From Geobacter sp. (GTDB lineage: Bacteria > Desulfobacterota > Desulfuromonadia > Geobacterales > Geobacteraceae): a stretch of 64,000 nucleotides of DNA. A program made the position numbers and the translations under genes. The stretch spans positions 124,001-188,000 of the forward strand of contig POSG01000001.1 of the NCBI GenBank assembly GCA_003314535.1, given 5' to 3'. Numbering within the stretch: the first letter of the stretch is position 1; each line of letters starts with the position of its first letter. Positions 43,874-51,712 of this stretch are shown here, piece by piece. The notes beneath the pieces were generated by a model. It had not been told where the DNA came from. It saw only the letters and a list, made by a program, of their open reading frames with translations, and did no database searches.

Positions 43874-44956
43874 TCAGGCTGCAAGGGAAAACCTGGTGAG
43901 TTTCTCCAACAGGTCCTTCTCGTCGAAAGGCTTTATCATGATATCCTTGGCGCCGTTTTTCACCGCTTTGAGGACACCGGTCCGTGTCCACTGATTGGCA
44001 CACATGATAATGGGGAACCGGGGATCACCGCAGACATCCATGACCCTGGTACAGAGCGACAGTTCCCACTCCTCTGGCTTTGCAATGCTTATTACCACTG
44101 CATTGATGTTCTGGTCGGTGAACAGCTGTTTCATGTCGGCACCGAGAGGAGAGGTCACTGCGTTGAAACCGTTATCGGCAAGCAGGCCCTTCACCCTCTC
44201 CCGTTCCTTCTCTTCATCCTCGAGAACCAGCACAGTACAGCTCGCCCCGGAAGACAAGTTCCCCTCAGGCGCCATGGCCTCAGGCTGTTCGTCCGAACCT
44301 GGCGGGAACAGGCGGCGCAATGATTCAGCCTGGTCATTGACAGCTGCGGACTCTCCACCCTCACTTTTCTCTTGTGCTTCCCCATATTCGAACAGGTCGG
44401 CAAGGAGAGAGGGAACCAGGATGTCATACCGGCTCAACTCTTCCCCGCCAAGCTTCACCTGCGCCCTGAACACTTGGTAATCACCATCGGGAATGGGAAC
44501 CCCTTCCGTGACCTCGTCAACCTGGGGCACGAATTTGATCGGGGGCAACTGCTTGAGATGCACTTTGTGCGGCAGACAGGGCTGGAGAACGGAGTTGAAC
44601 GACCCGATGATCTGGTTGGCTATTTCTGAAAAAGTATCCACATCGTCTGCCTCGAGAATGAGGAGCTTGCGCTTTTCAGATATTCGCGCCGGTGGTATTC
44701 CCAGCAGGAAACCGCTCATCAGTATGGCGTCCCGAAGGGAGAAGACCATGAACAGCTTGCCGGAATAGTCTTCGCGTGATTCTACGGGTACTACGAAAGA
44801 AGAATCTTCCAGCTCTGCCAGGTAGGCAGCCTTGCCGCGCTCCAACACCTCCGTATCGGCCACGGCTAGCTCCTGGCCAAGCAGAAGGCCGCACTCCTCG
44901 GTTGACTGCCTGAGAGCCGACTGAATCATTTTCTGCAATTTCGCATGACCTGCCAT
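43874..44956 (-). CDS. CheX/CheC-like phosphatase domain fused to a degenerate receiver
   Basis: The first about 200 residues of this 360-aa protein resemble CheC/CheX: the phosphatase signature ExxN is seen in SEIANQIIGSFNSVL, and a FliM/CheC-like beta segment precedes it. A charged linker leads to a receiver-like domain (about 245-360) with VLVLEDEEKERERV and the final IKPFDEKDL lysine. The phosphoacceptor aspartate is replaced: the place of DxxMP reads VISIAKPEEW. The Thr/Ser position is Ala. It is thus a pseudoreceiver. The gene is the third of a sigma-28-driven cheY-cheX unit, so it probably helps end CheY-P signalling. Confidence 0.75.
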   Translation of the reverse strand: MAGHAKLQKMIQSALRQSTEECGLLLGQELAVADTEVLERGKAAYLAELEDSSFVVPVESREDYSGKLFMVFSLRDAILMSGFLLGIPPARISEKRKLLILEADDVDTFSEIANQIIGSFNSVLQPCLPHKVHLKQLPPIKFVPQVDEVTEGVPIPDGDYQVFRAQVKLGGEELSRYDILVPSLLADLFEYGEAQEKSEGGESAAVNDQAESLRRLFPPGSDEQPEAMAPEGNLSSGASCTVLVLEDEEKERERVKGLLADNGFNAVTSPLGADMKQLFTDQNINAVVISIAKPEEWELSLCTRVMDVCGDPRFPIIMCANQWTRTGVLKAVKNGAKDIMIKPFDEKDLLEKLTRFSLAA

Positions 44957-44983
44957 ATCAGAATGCAACCCCGTCTTTCACGA

Positions 44984-45487
44984 TTATTCTTTCCTTAATT
45001 TGAGGCTCACCAGGAACCTTTCGCCCTCATGCTCGAATGGAACCACCACGCAGTCACTTTCTGACATTGCGTTAATGGTATATTCCTCTCCCGATATGAT
45101 GGTGGGTATGGAAAGGTTTATGTCCATACCTCCCTTTGAAAGCACCATCTTCACGTATCCGCCAAGCATGTTGGCAATCTCTCCCAGGGCATCGTTGACA
45201 TCCTCTCCCACCTCTTCTACTTCCATCCCGAGCATATTAGAGGTAATTCTGACTGCAAAGCTCTGCGGACAATGAATGGCAAGAATTCCCGTGTATGTGC
45301 CGGCCAATCCGACCATGCCGCTTATGCTGCATTGAAAATGGTTTACCGGTTCCTCGAGAGGAAATCTGGCTTCAAGATCCATCATGACCATGGTTGAGAA
45401 CACTTCTTTCGTGGCATCGATCACATGGCCTACCATCTGCTCTTCTCTCAAATGAATAGCCTCTTCAACAGCAGCGTTCAACGTCAT
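44984..45487 (-). CDS. cheX: CheX-type CheY-P phosphatase
   Basis: The 167-aa protein has the CheX fold signature with one ExxN motif (DALGEIANMLGGYVKMVLS) and the beta segment VNHFQCSISGMVGLAGTYTG. CheX removes phosphate from CheY-P in bacteria lacking CheZ. Its ATG overlaps the cheY stop region by 4 bp. CheX works as a dimer in Thermotoga and Borrelia; this is knowledge of the family. Confidence 0.88.
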   Translation of the reverse strand: MTLNAAVEEAIHLREEQMVGHVIDATKEVFSTMVMMDLEARFPLEEPVNHFQCSISGMVGLAGTYTGILAIHCPQSFAVRITSNMLGMEVEEVGEDVNDALGEIANMLGGYVKMVLSKGGMDINLSIPTIISGEEYTINAMSESDCVVVPFEHEGERFLVSLKLRKE

Positions 45488-45846
45488 AAGAGACCTCCAA
45501 GTTTTTCATTCAGCTGGTCCGGCGTAAAGGGTTTCTTGATGCTGGCGCTGGCGCCGCTGGACAAAGCTTCTTTTATGATGTCCTCACCACCCTCAGTGGT
45601 AATCATGACGATCGGAACGTTGTTGCCATTGCCCCGGACCTGCTTGATGAATTCCAGCCCATCCATGTTAGGCATGTTTATATCGGAAAGAACGAGATCG
45701 ACATTCTTGTCTCCGAGCACGTTAAGCCCTTCTATACCATCCCCCGCTTCGAAAATGTCGTCCACCGGAAGTCCTGCCTGCCTGAGCGAGCGGGAGATAA
45801 TCTTCCTCATAGTCGACGAATCATCCACTATCAATACATTTGCCAT
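45484..45846 (-). CDS. cheY: CheY-like response regulator
   Basis: The 120-aa single receiver domain has all key residues: the acidic pair in VLIVDDSSTM, the phosphoacceptor in LVLSDINMPNMDG, Thr in MITTEGG and Lys in IKKPF. It ends without an output domain, so it acts by protein contact, most likely with FliM (27753). Directly followed by cheX. A sigma-28 promoter lies 76-102 bp upstream. No kinase CheA is in the window. Confidence 0.92.
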   Translation of the reverse strand: MANVLIVDDSSTMRKIISRSLRQAGLPVDDIFEAGDGIEGLNVLGDKNVDLVLSDINMPNMDGLEFIKQVRGNGNNVPIVMITTEGGEDIIKEALSSGASASIKKPFTPDQLNEKLGGLL

Positions 45847-45921
45847 AAAGTTTCTCCTCTCTGTCCTGTGTTTGTATATTTCCCACTATATCTGGATAAA
45901 ACTACTGCACATCTTTGTTCC

Positions 45922-45948
45922 TTATCGATGGTTTCCCCGATTTCTTTA
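45922..45948 (-). promoter_or_regulatory. Sigma-28 promoter of cheY-cheX
   Basis: The minus strand has TAAAGAAA (45941-45948), an 11-bp spacer and ATCGATAA (45922-45929), 12 of 16 FliA consensus positions with exact spacing. The core TAAAG and CGATAA are intact. Confidence 0.68.
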
Positions 45949-46013
45949 GGTTTTTATGCATAGACAGTCGTCGACATGGACATTTGCCCTTGCCGTCAGC
46001 ATCGACAGCAAGT

Positions 46014-47102
46014 TCATTCGCACTCGTCACGGAGTGGAACCACTACCGTAAATTCGCTCCCTTTGCCGAGGACACTATCTACATCGATGGAACCGCCGTG
46101 AGCTTCCACGATTTCCTTGCTCAGCGCCAGGCCCAGCCCGGACCCCTTGAATCCCGCCGCCAGCTCCGTACGGTAGTACTTGTCAAAAACGCGTGGAATG
46201 TCCTCTTCATGAATCCCGATTCCTGTGTCTTTCACAGATACATGAAGACAATCTTCATTGACCCATGCCCTGACCGTAACCTTTCCTTCACGTGGCGTGA
46301 ATTTGACAGCGTTGCCGATTATATTGGAAAAGACCCGCCCTAGCTGCTTTGGGTCGAGGTCCATGGCAGGAAGGCCACGGGCAACCCTCAACGAAACGGT
46401 TATCTTCTGGTCAGCCGCTTCCATGCGCCGTTCCGCGCAACTGGCCTCCAGGAGTTGCCGGATGTCGCATTTCTGCCTCTTTATCTGCACGAGTCCCATC
46501 TCCAGCCGGTGAACGTCGAGAAGGTCTTCAATCATGGAGTAGAGATTCTTGCTGCTGCGCTCCATGTCTTTGAAAGCAGACTTCAGCCCTGAGTCAATGC
46601 CGCCGCACATGCCCATTTGAATTGCCTGGAGATAACCCTGCAGGACCATCAGAGGGGATTTCAGGTCGTGGGTCATTTTCGCCACGAATTCCTCTCTGCG
46701 CCGCTTCTCAAGACGTTCCTTCGTCACATCGAACAATTCGGTGATCAAACCAAGCAATCTCTTGTCCCATGAGAACAGCCTGAAAGCACGGACTTCAAGC
46801 ACCCTGCCGCAGATATTCATCTCAAGAGGGCAATCAACGCACTCTTCGCTCATGACTTTGTAGATCGGCGTACGAAGGGGTAGCATGTCAATTCTTTTTC
46901 CGATGACCGTTTCCTTGAACACCTGCAAAAATATTTCAGCACTCCGGTTCATGAATGTCAGAATTCCGTTCACGTCCGAAAAAATGACACCGCTCGACAA
47001 AGAATCGACAACCGACTCCGCCGGGAAAACATCAGATATTTCAGCTTTAAAGACACCTGGAGGCATCACGTTCATCGTCAGAAGATTGTTTCCCATCGCC
47101 AT
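46014..47102 (-). CDS. Soluble PAS sensor histidine kinase, likely flagellar regulator (FlgS/FleS type)
   Basis: The 362-aa protein lacks membrane segments. A PAS domain (about 20-110, SSGVIFSDVNGILTFMNRSA) contains a Cys cluster (SEECVDCPLEMNICG) that might bind a metal or sense redox; that is a guess. The kinase core has the H-box KMTHDLKSPL, N-box NIIGNAVKFTP, G1 DTGIGI and G2 GSGLGLALSKEIV. The ATG at 47102 has GGGAG 4 nt upstream. It has its own sigma-54 promoter. It probably phosphorylates the sigma-54 activator at 48304, as FlgS-FlgR and FleS-FleR do. Confidence 0.82.
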   Translation of the reverse strand: MAMGNNLLTMNVMPPGVFKAEISDVFPAESVVDSLSSGVIFSDVNGILTFMNRSAEIFLQVFKETVIGKRIDMLPLRTPIYKVMSEECVDCPLEMNICGRVLEVRAFRLFSWDKRLLGLITELFDVTKERLEKRRREEFVAKMTHDLKSPLMVLQGYLQAIQMGMCGGIDSGLKSAFKDMERSSKNLYSMIEDLLDVHRLEMGLVQIKRQKCDIRQLLEASCAERRMEAADQKITVSLRVARGLPAMDLDPKQLGRVFSNIIGNAVKFTPREGKVTVRAWVNEDCLHVSVKDTGIGIHEEDIPRVFDKYYRTELAAGFKGSGLGLALSKEIVEAHGGSIDVDSVLGKGSEFTVVVPLRDECE

Positions 47103-47137
47103 TTCTCTCCCGCTCATGGATTCACTGGGATAGTAAC

Positions 47138-47153
47138 AGCAAAATATTTGCCA
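47138..47153 (-). promoter_or_regulatory. Sigma-54 promoter of the histidine kinase
   Basis: The minus strand reads TGGCAAATATTTTGCT: perfect TGGCA and TTGCT with correct spacing, two changes between them. Start of transcription near 47127, 25 nt before the kinase ATG. Confidence 0.65.
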
Positions 47154-47266
47154 ACTAGTTGAATGGGGAAATATACCGGGGCAAAACAGTTGGGACCCAA
47201 CCGGAAACTCCTGGTAATGGCAGATAAGGGCCGGAACGGGACGTTCGAGGAGATCGTAATGCAGCT

Positions 47267-47464
47267 TCAGTGCAAGATCCCGAAAACCGGAAAGCGCCTG
47301 GAACCGCTAAAAGCTTCTAACAGCGAACCATGAGTAGACAGATTATCACGAACGACGAGGAAGTCCCGCCCCGGACCCGGAAAGACATTCAGGATGGACA
47401 GTTGTGCTGGTACTGCATGACGTGTCGAAGGAAACCTGGAGGAATAATCGAGAATGGAAGCCAA
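47267..47464 (-). pseudogene. Possible remnant of an IS630-type transposase
   Basis: The minus-strand frame encodes 65 aa including FLVVRDNLSTHGSLLEAF, which resembles the DNxxTH part of the DDE catalytic core in IS630-type transposases. The rest of a transposase is absent, the frame is broken on both sides, and there are no clear terminal inverted repeats. The resemblance is short, so the call is weak. Confidence 0.28.
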
Positions 47465-47484
47465 TTCGTGAAGGTAGTGAAGAA

Positions 47485-48288
47485 TCAGCCGGAATATCTG
47501 TTGTAGAGGTCTTTTACCCGGGCCAGATACGACCTGGTCTCCCTTGGAAGAGAACAGCCCTTTCTGTCCACGTTTCCAGGCCCCCAGTTGTAGGCGGCCA
47601 GTGCGGAATCAATATCTCCGCCATACCTGTCGAGCATCTTGCGCAGATAGTGTGTTCCGGCCATGACATTCTGTTCAGGATCAAGGGAGTTGGTTACGCC
47701 CAGGGAACGGGCCGTTCCGGGCATGAGTTGCATCAACCCTCTGGCACCGGCGCCGGATACCGCGTTTGGGTTGAAGTTGCTCTCAGCCTTGATGACTGCG
47801 CGAATAAGCCCGGGCGCCACTCCATAACGACTGCCGGCTCTTTGAATTATTTCTTCCAGGGCTTCTGACCCGATTTCCGCCCTTGAATTGGAGGGAACAG
47901 CAGGTATGCCTGTTTCTTCGGGCTGGCCGGCAGCTGCTGAAGCATCCGGAACCAGGGATTCCTTGTCTGGACCTGAAACCCCTATTTTGTGATATGCTTC
48001 AAGACCTCGCGCATATTGTGCGGCATCATAGCTGCTGGAGGAGGCCCCTCGGGACAGGGTCTCCTCACCGCCGAGAGAGATGGCATCACGCATCATCTGC
48101 AAACGGAGAAATTCTGCCCGTGCCGCCACAAGCTCCCGGGAAACCGGCTCAGAGGCAGATTTGTCCCCGGTTCGCTCCAATATGAGATCGAACCCGCCGG
48201 CTTTTATGGCGTTTCGCCCCGTCTCGGCGTATTCGGACCTGCCTTCCACGGCAGTCCTGGAATCCGGTTTAATGCTTCCTATCGACAT
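47485..48288 (-). CDS. Lytic transglycosylase (SLT domain) without signal peptide
   Basis: The C-terminal half of this 267-aa protein (about 140-267) is a GH23 SLT domain with catalytic Glu in VIKAESNFNPNAVSGAGARG, then LMQLMPGTARSLGV and ALAAYNWGPGNV. The N-terminal half is polar, with a FlgJ/FliK-like disordered look and no signal peptide. It may leave the cell through the flagellar export apparatus to open peptidoglycan for the rod, as the muramidase half of FlgJ does; the local FlgJ lacks that half. It follows the sigma-54 activator gene by 15 bp. Confidence 0.85.
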   Translation of the reverse strand: MSIGSIKPDSRTAVEGRSEYAETGRNAIKAGGFDLILERTGDKSASEPVSRELVAARAEFLRLQMMRDAISLGGEETLSRGASSSSYDAAQYARGLEAYHKIGVSGPDKESLVPDASAAAGQPEETGIPAVPSNSRAEIGSEALEEIIQRAGSRYGVAPGLIRAVIKAESNFNPNAVSGAGARGLMQLMPGTARSLGVTNSLDPEQNVMAGTHYLRKMLDRYGGDIDSALAAYNWGPGNVDRKGCSLPRETRSYLARVKDLYNRYSG

Positions 48289-48303
48289 TAGGACCTTCAG
48301 CTT

Positions 48304-49698
48304 TCAGCTTGCGTAAGCATAATCCGGCATGAACATTTTCTTCTTTTTCAACTTTTCTATGAAGGTCGTCCGTTTCAGGTTGAGCAGCATTGCGGCTTCC
48401 TTCTTGTTGCCGCCGGTCTTCTCCAGGGCCTGGATTATGAGCCTGTTCTCGAATTCTTCCACTGCGCTGCTCAGGCAGATGCCGTCAACCGGCAGTGAAA
48501 TTGTCTCAGGCCGTCGCGTTTCGCAGCGGCCGCGGTATTTTTCTGGCAGGTCATTGAGCGTAACGGTTCCGCTGCCCTTGAGTATCACCATCCGCTCGAC
48601 TAGATTCTCCAACTCACGGATGTTGCCGGGCCAGTTGTATTCGGCCAGAGCGACCATTGCATCCCTGTCGAATCCCTTGACGTCTCTCCTGTTCTCTTCG
48701 TTGAATCTGCATATGAAATTCTCGATCAGGGGGGGGATGTCTTCTTTTCTTTCACGAAGCGGCGGTATCACGATAGGGATAACGGAGAGCCGGTAATAGA
48801 GGTCCTCTCTGAAAACCTTTTCTTCAACCAGCTTTTCCAGGTTTTGATTGGTGGCAGCAATAATCCTTGTGTCGATCTTTTTCGGGCGGGATGCTCCAAC
48901 AGGTTCCAGTTCCCTGTTCTGCAGCACCCTCAGGAGCTTGACCTGCAGGCTGGTTTTCATGTCCCCGATTTCGTCGAGAAAAAGCGTACCTTTGTCCGCC
49001 ATCTCGAACCGGCCGACACGGTTGGTAATGGCGCCGGTAAAAGAGCCTTTGACGTGTCCGAACAGCTCACTTTCAAGCAGTTCGTCAGGGATTGCGCCAC
49101 AGTTTACCGGTACGAAATTCCTGTTCTTGCGGGAACTCAGTTCATGAATCGACTGGGCCACGAGCTCCTTGCCCGTTCCCGATTCACCCTGGATGAGCAC
49201 GGTCGAGTCCGAATCGGCAACCTTTTCGATCAGCTCATACAAAGCCAGCATCTTGGGGCTCTCACCTATCATCTTGATGCGCGAACGATTCCTGACTTTC
49301 GGCATTGCGCGGTAGTTGACGCTCTGTAGGCTGTGATGTTCCGCAGCGCGCTGTATTATGTTATCCAGCTCCTTGAGGTCAAATGGCTTATCCAGGTAGA
49401 AAAAAGCTCCGGCCTTGAGAAGGTTTGCCGTCATGATGCTGTTGCCGAAGGCGCTGTAAACAATAGCGACCACTTCTGGGCGCAGTGCCTTAAGCCGCTT
49501 GATGAATTCCAGCCCGTTCACCTTGGGCATCATGACATCCGTAACCACTATATCGACGTCTTCCGCCTCGACTTTTTCGATCGCTTCCATGGCGTCAGAG
49601 GCCTGATGGACCTCATACCCCTTGTAGCCGAGGAAAGATGCAACCAGTTCTCTCGTCTGCCTGTCGTCGTCAGTGATGAGAATTCTTTTTCTTTCCAT
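48304..49698 (-). CDS. Sigma-54-dependent response regulator, likely flagellar master activator (FlgR/FleR type)
   Basis: The 464-aa protein has a receiver (acceptor Asp in DIVVTDVMMP), an AAA+ domain with Walker A GESGTGKE and Walker B GTLFLDEIGDM, and a Fis-type HTH (GGNKKEAAMLLNLKRTTFIE). The sigma-54 contact loop reads GSFTGA instead of GAFTGA. I use the ATG at 49698 with GGGAGGG upstream. It is near a PAS kinase and has a sigma-54 promoter, so it may activate itself and the flagellar sigma-54 promoters of the window. Which activator binds which promoter is not shown. Confidence 0.88.
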   Translation of the reverse strand: MERKRILITDDDRQTRELVASFLGYKGYEVHQASDAMEAIEKVEAEDVDIVVTDVMMPKVNGLEFIKRLKALRPEVVAIVYSAFGNSIMTANLLKAGAFFYLDKPFDLKELDNIIQRAAEHHSLQSVNYRAMPKVRNRSRIKMIGESPKMLALYELIEKVADSDSTVLIQGESGTGKELVAQSIHELSSRKNRNFVPVNCGAIPDELLESELFGHVKGSFTGAITNRVGRFEMADKGTLFLDEIGDMKTSLQVKLLRVLQNRELEPVGASRPKKIDTRIIAATNQNLEKLVEEKVFREDLYYRLSVIPIVIPPLRERKEDIPPLIENFICRFNEENRRDVKGFDRDAMVALAEYNWPGNIRELENLVERMVILKGSGTVTLNDLPEKYRGRCETRRPETISLPVDGICLSSAVEEFENRLIIQALEKTGGNKKEAAMLLNLKRTTFIEKLKKKKMFMPDYAYAS

Positions 49699-50137
49699 GC
49701 TTATCCCTCCCCCAGTTGGAACCCGTTCGCAAGGGCCAGCAAATGTGTTGAAATCACAGCACAAAACAAATCACTTGCATATCCTTTAGCAATTTTGATA
49801 CCAAACCCGCCAATATTTTCACAAAATATTTTTACTCATAATTACAAGCAGTTACAGATATAGACATCCAGGCATGAAAATATACGAAGGCAAGACATGT
49901 GGTCACAACTTGAACACCATTTTTCATGACCATACAACAAAATAACGCTATTTCATGCAGTTAGATACAATTACCAACTATTGATCAAACCTTGAACAAG
50001 AATGGAAAGGAAAAGGGGGGATTGGATCGGGGATCAGGGAGAATACGGATACGCAATTTCGCCTGAAGAACATGCTGATACGGGGCGGATAAGGTGGCCG
50101 TCAATTGACAGCGGCAATAAAGAGAAAGTGGGTTTGC
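49699..50137. other. AT-rich regulatory gap between the two sigma-54 activators
   Basis: The 439-bp stretch holds the sigma-54 site of the 48304 gene (49788-49803) and a perfect inverted repeat AATATTTT-CAC-AAAATATT (49812-49830) just upstream of it. Composition is AT-rich from 49760 to 50000. I see no gene. Confidence 0.55.
49788..49803 (-). promoter_or_regulatory. Sigma-54 promoter of the 48304 activator and transglycosylase
   Basis: The minus strand reads TGGTATCAAAATTGCT: TGG, TTGCT and the spacing are right, with two changes in between. The leader would be about 80 nt. It suggests positive autoregulation. Confidence 0.6.
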
Positions 50138-51586
50138 CTATCCCAGCTTGTAACGCTCCAACCTGTCTCTCAGTGTGTTCCTGCTTATGCCCAGCAACTT
50201 TGCGGTTATGACCTGGTTGTTATTGCTCTTGCTCAACGCCATATGTATCAGGGCTTTCTCAAGGGCTCCAGTGATTCTGTCATAGACAGCGCCATTTTCC
50301 TTCTTGCATATATCAGTAAACACCGGGTCAAGGAGAGTGCAGAAAGCATCGAAGTACAGATCGCCCTCCCCTTCCAGTTGTATCTCGGTCTTTTTGAAAC
50401 CGGACTTCACATGGAGCAGAGACTCGAAGTCCTCAGGCATGAGCATGTCTCCCATGCAGAAAAGCGTCGCGGAATTGATGACATTCTTCAACTCGCGGAT
50501 ATTCCCTTCCCAGGGGTGTTGCATGAGCAGGTCAAGTGCTGAAGGAGACAGGCCCTTGACCCTTTTCTCATATTGTCTGGAGAATTTCTTTATGAACAGG
50601 TCCGCCAGCAGGGGAAGATCTTCGAGCCTTTCCCTCAACGGCGGCAGGTAGAACGACACCACACGCAGACGGTAGAAAAGGTCGAGCCTGAAACGTTTGT
50701 CATTTACCGCGTTCATCAGGCTGAAGTTGGTGGCGGCAATGACACGAACGTTCACTTTTATGGTTTCATTCCCCCCCACCCGCTCAAATTCCTGATTTTC
50801 CAGGACACGTAACAGTTTGCCCTGGTTCGACAGGCTCATCTCGCCGATCTCGTCAAGAAAGATGGTCCCGCCGTTGCATTGTTCGAACTTGCCTATCCTT
50901 CGAGTGTGGGCGTCGGTGAAAGCGCCCTTTTCATGCCCGAAAAGTTCGCTTTCCAGGAGAGTTTCCGGCAAAGCCGCGCAATTCACCGCCAGAAAAGGTT
51001 TGTTGCAGCGCTTCGAATTATTGTAGACAGCCCGTGCGAGCAGCTCCTTTCCTGTCCCGCTCGGTCCCTGTATGAGCACGCTTGCGTCCGAATCAGCTAT
51101 TTTTCCTACCATCTTCCAGACCTGGATCATCTGGGGAGACGAGCCGATCATGATGTCTTCCTCAAGCTCGGTGTCGTCTATCTGCTCGGAAAGTTCCGCG
51201 TACCTCACCTTGCGGTTGAGAAGGTTGCACTCAAGAGCCTTCTGCACAACATCCTTCATCTTCTCGATGTCAAAAGGCTTGGTAAGATACTCATAAGCAC
51301 CGTGCTTCATTGCTTCAATGGCATTCTGAGTAGTCCTGTAACCCGTGGTCATGATCACGGACAGGCCTGAATCTATTCGCTTGATCTCCTGGAGAACTTC
51401 CAGCCCGGATTTCTTGGGAAGGCAAATATCAAGAATGGCAACGTTCGGATGCTCTGATTTAACTTTCGCAATCGCCGCATCGCTGTCGCTTTCAAGAATG
51501 ATCTCCATGTCCTTGTCTTCAAAGACCGCAGCCAAGAGCTGGAGGATCGCTTCGTCGTCATCCAGGATAAGGAGTTTGCTTTTCAT
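50138..51586 (-). CDS. Second sigma-54-dependent response regulator (NtrC family)
   Basis: This 482-aa protein has a receiver (LLILDDDEAI, acceptor Asp in VAILDICLPKKSG), AAA+ with Walker A GPSGTGKE and Walker B GTIFLDEIGEM, and an NtrC-type HTH (NNNQVITAKLLGISRNTLRD). The contact loop reads GAFTDA. A 60-aa insert before the HTH (FKKTEIQLEGEGDLYFDAFC) is unusual. No kinase is adjacent. It appears to use an ordinary sigma-70-like promoter. Start at 51586 is preferred; ATG at 51595 lies on its ribosome site. Confidence 0.86.
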   Translation of the reverse strand: MKSKLLILDDDEAILQLLAAVFEDKDMEIILESDSDAAIAKVKSEHPNVAILDICLPKKSGLEVLQEIKRIDSGLSVIMTTGYRTTQNAIEAMKHGAYEYLTKPFDIEKMKDVVQKALECNLLNRKVRYAELSEQIDDTELEEDIMIGSSPQMIQVWKMVGKIADSDASVLIQGPSGTGKELLARAVYNNSKRCNKPFLAVNCAALPETLLESELFGHEKGAFTDAHTRRIGKFEQCNGGTIFLDEIGEMSLSNQGKLLRVLENQEFERVGGNETIKVNVRVIAATNFSLMNAVNDKRFRLDLFYRLRVVSFYLPPLRERLEDLPLLADLFIKKFSRQYEKRVKGLSPSALDLLMQHPWEGNIRELKNVINSATLFCMGDMLMPEDFESLLHVKSGFKKTEIQLEGEGDLYFDAFCTLLDPVFTDICKKENGAVYDRITGALEKALIHMALSKSNNNQVITAKLLGISRNTLRDRLERYKLG

Positions 51587-51622
51587 GAGTGCCATCTCGC
51601 TTTTTCAATGAGTGATTTTGAG

Positions 51623-51652
51623 AAGATAGCACAAAAAAAGTAGACAAAACAA
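51623..51652 (-). promoter_or_regulatory. Possible sigma-70 promoter of the second activator
   Basis: The minus strand has TTGTTT (51647-51652), an 18-bp spacer and TATCTT (51623-51628). It lies 37 bp before the start codon. Each hexamer has mismatches to TTGACA/TATAAT. Confidence 0.38.
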
Positions 51653-51712
51653 CCCGAAATTATGCTTGTTGTTCAGCTCACCCCAATATCGTTTAATTTC
51701 CCGGACCTGTTC

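Larger units (their letters stand above)
47103..47484. other. Intergenic region between the kinase and the lytic transglycosylase genes
   Basis: This 382-bp gap holds the kinase promoter (47138-47153), an inverted repeat GTTGGG-AC-CCAAC (about 47190-47202), and a possible transposase remnant (47267-47464). No intact gene is seen. Confidence 0.5.

Noticed and set aside
49860-50137. Small plus-strand frame (50002-50211) in the gap before the second activator
   Set aside because: It runs into the 3' end of the activator on the other strand and has no ribosome site that fits a family or conserved motif.
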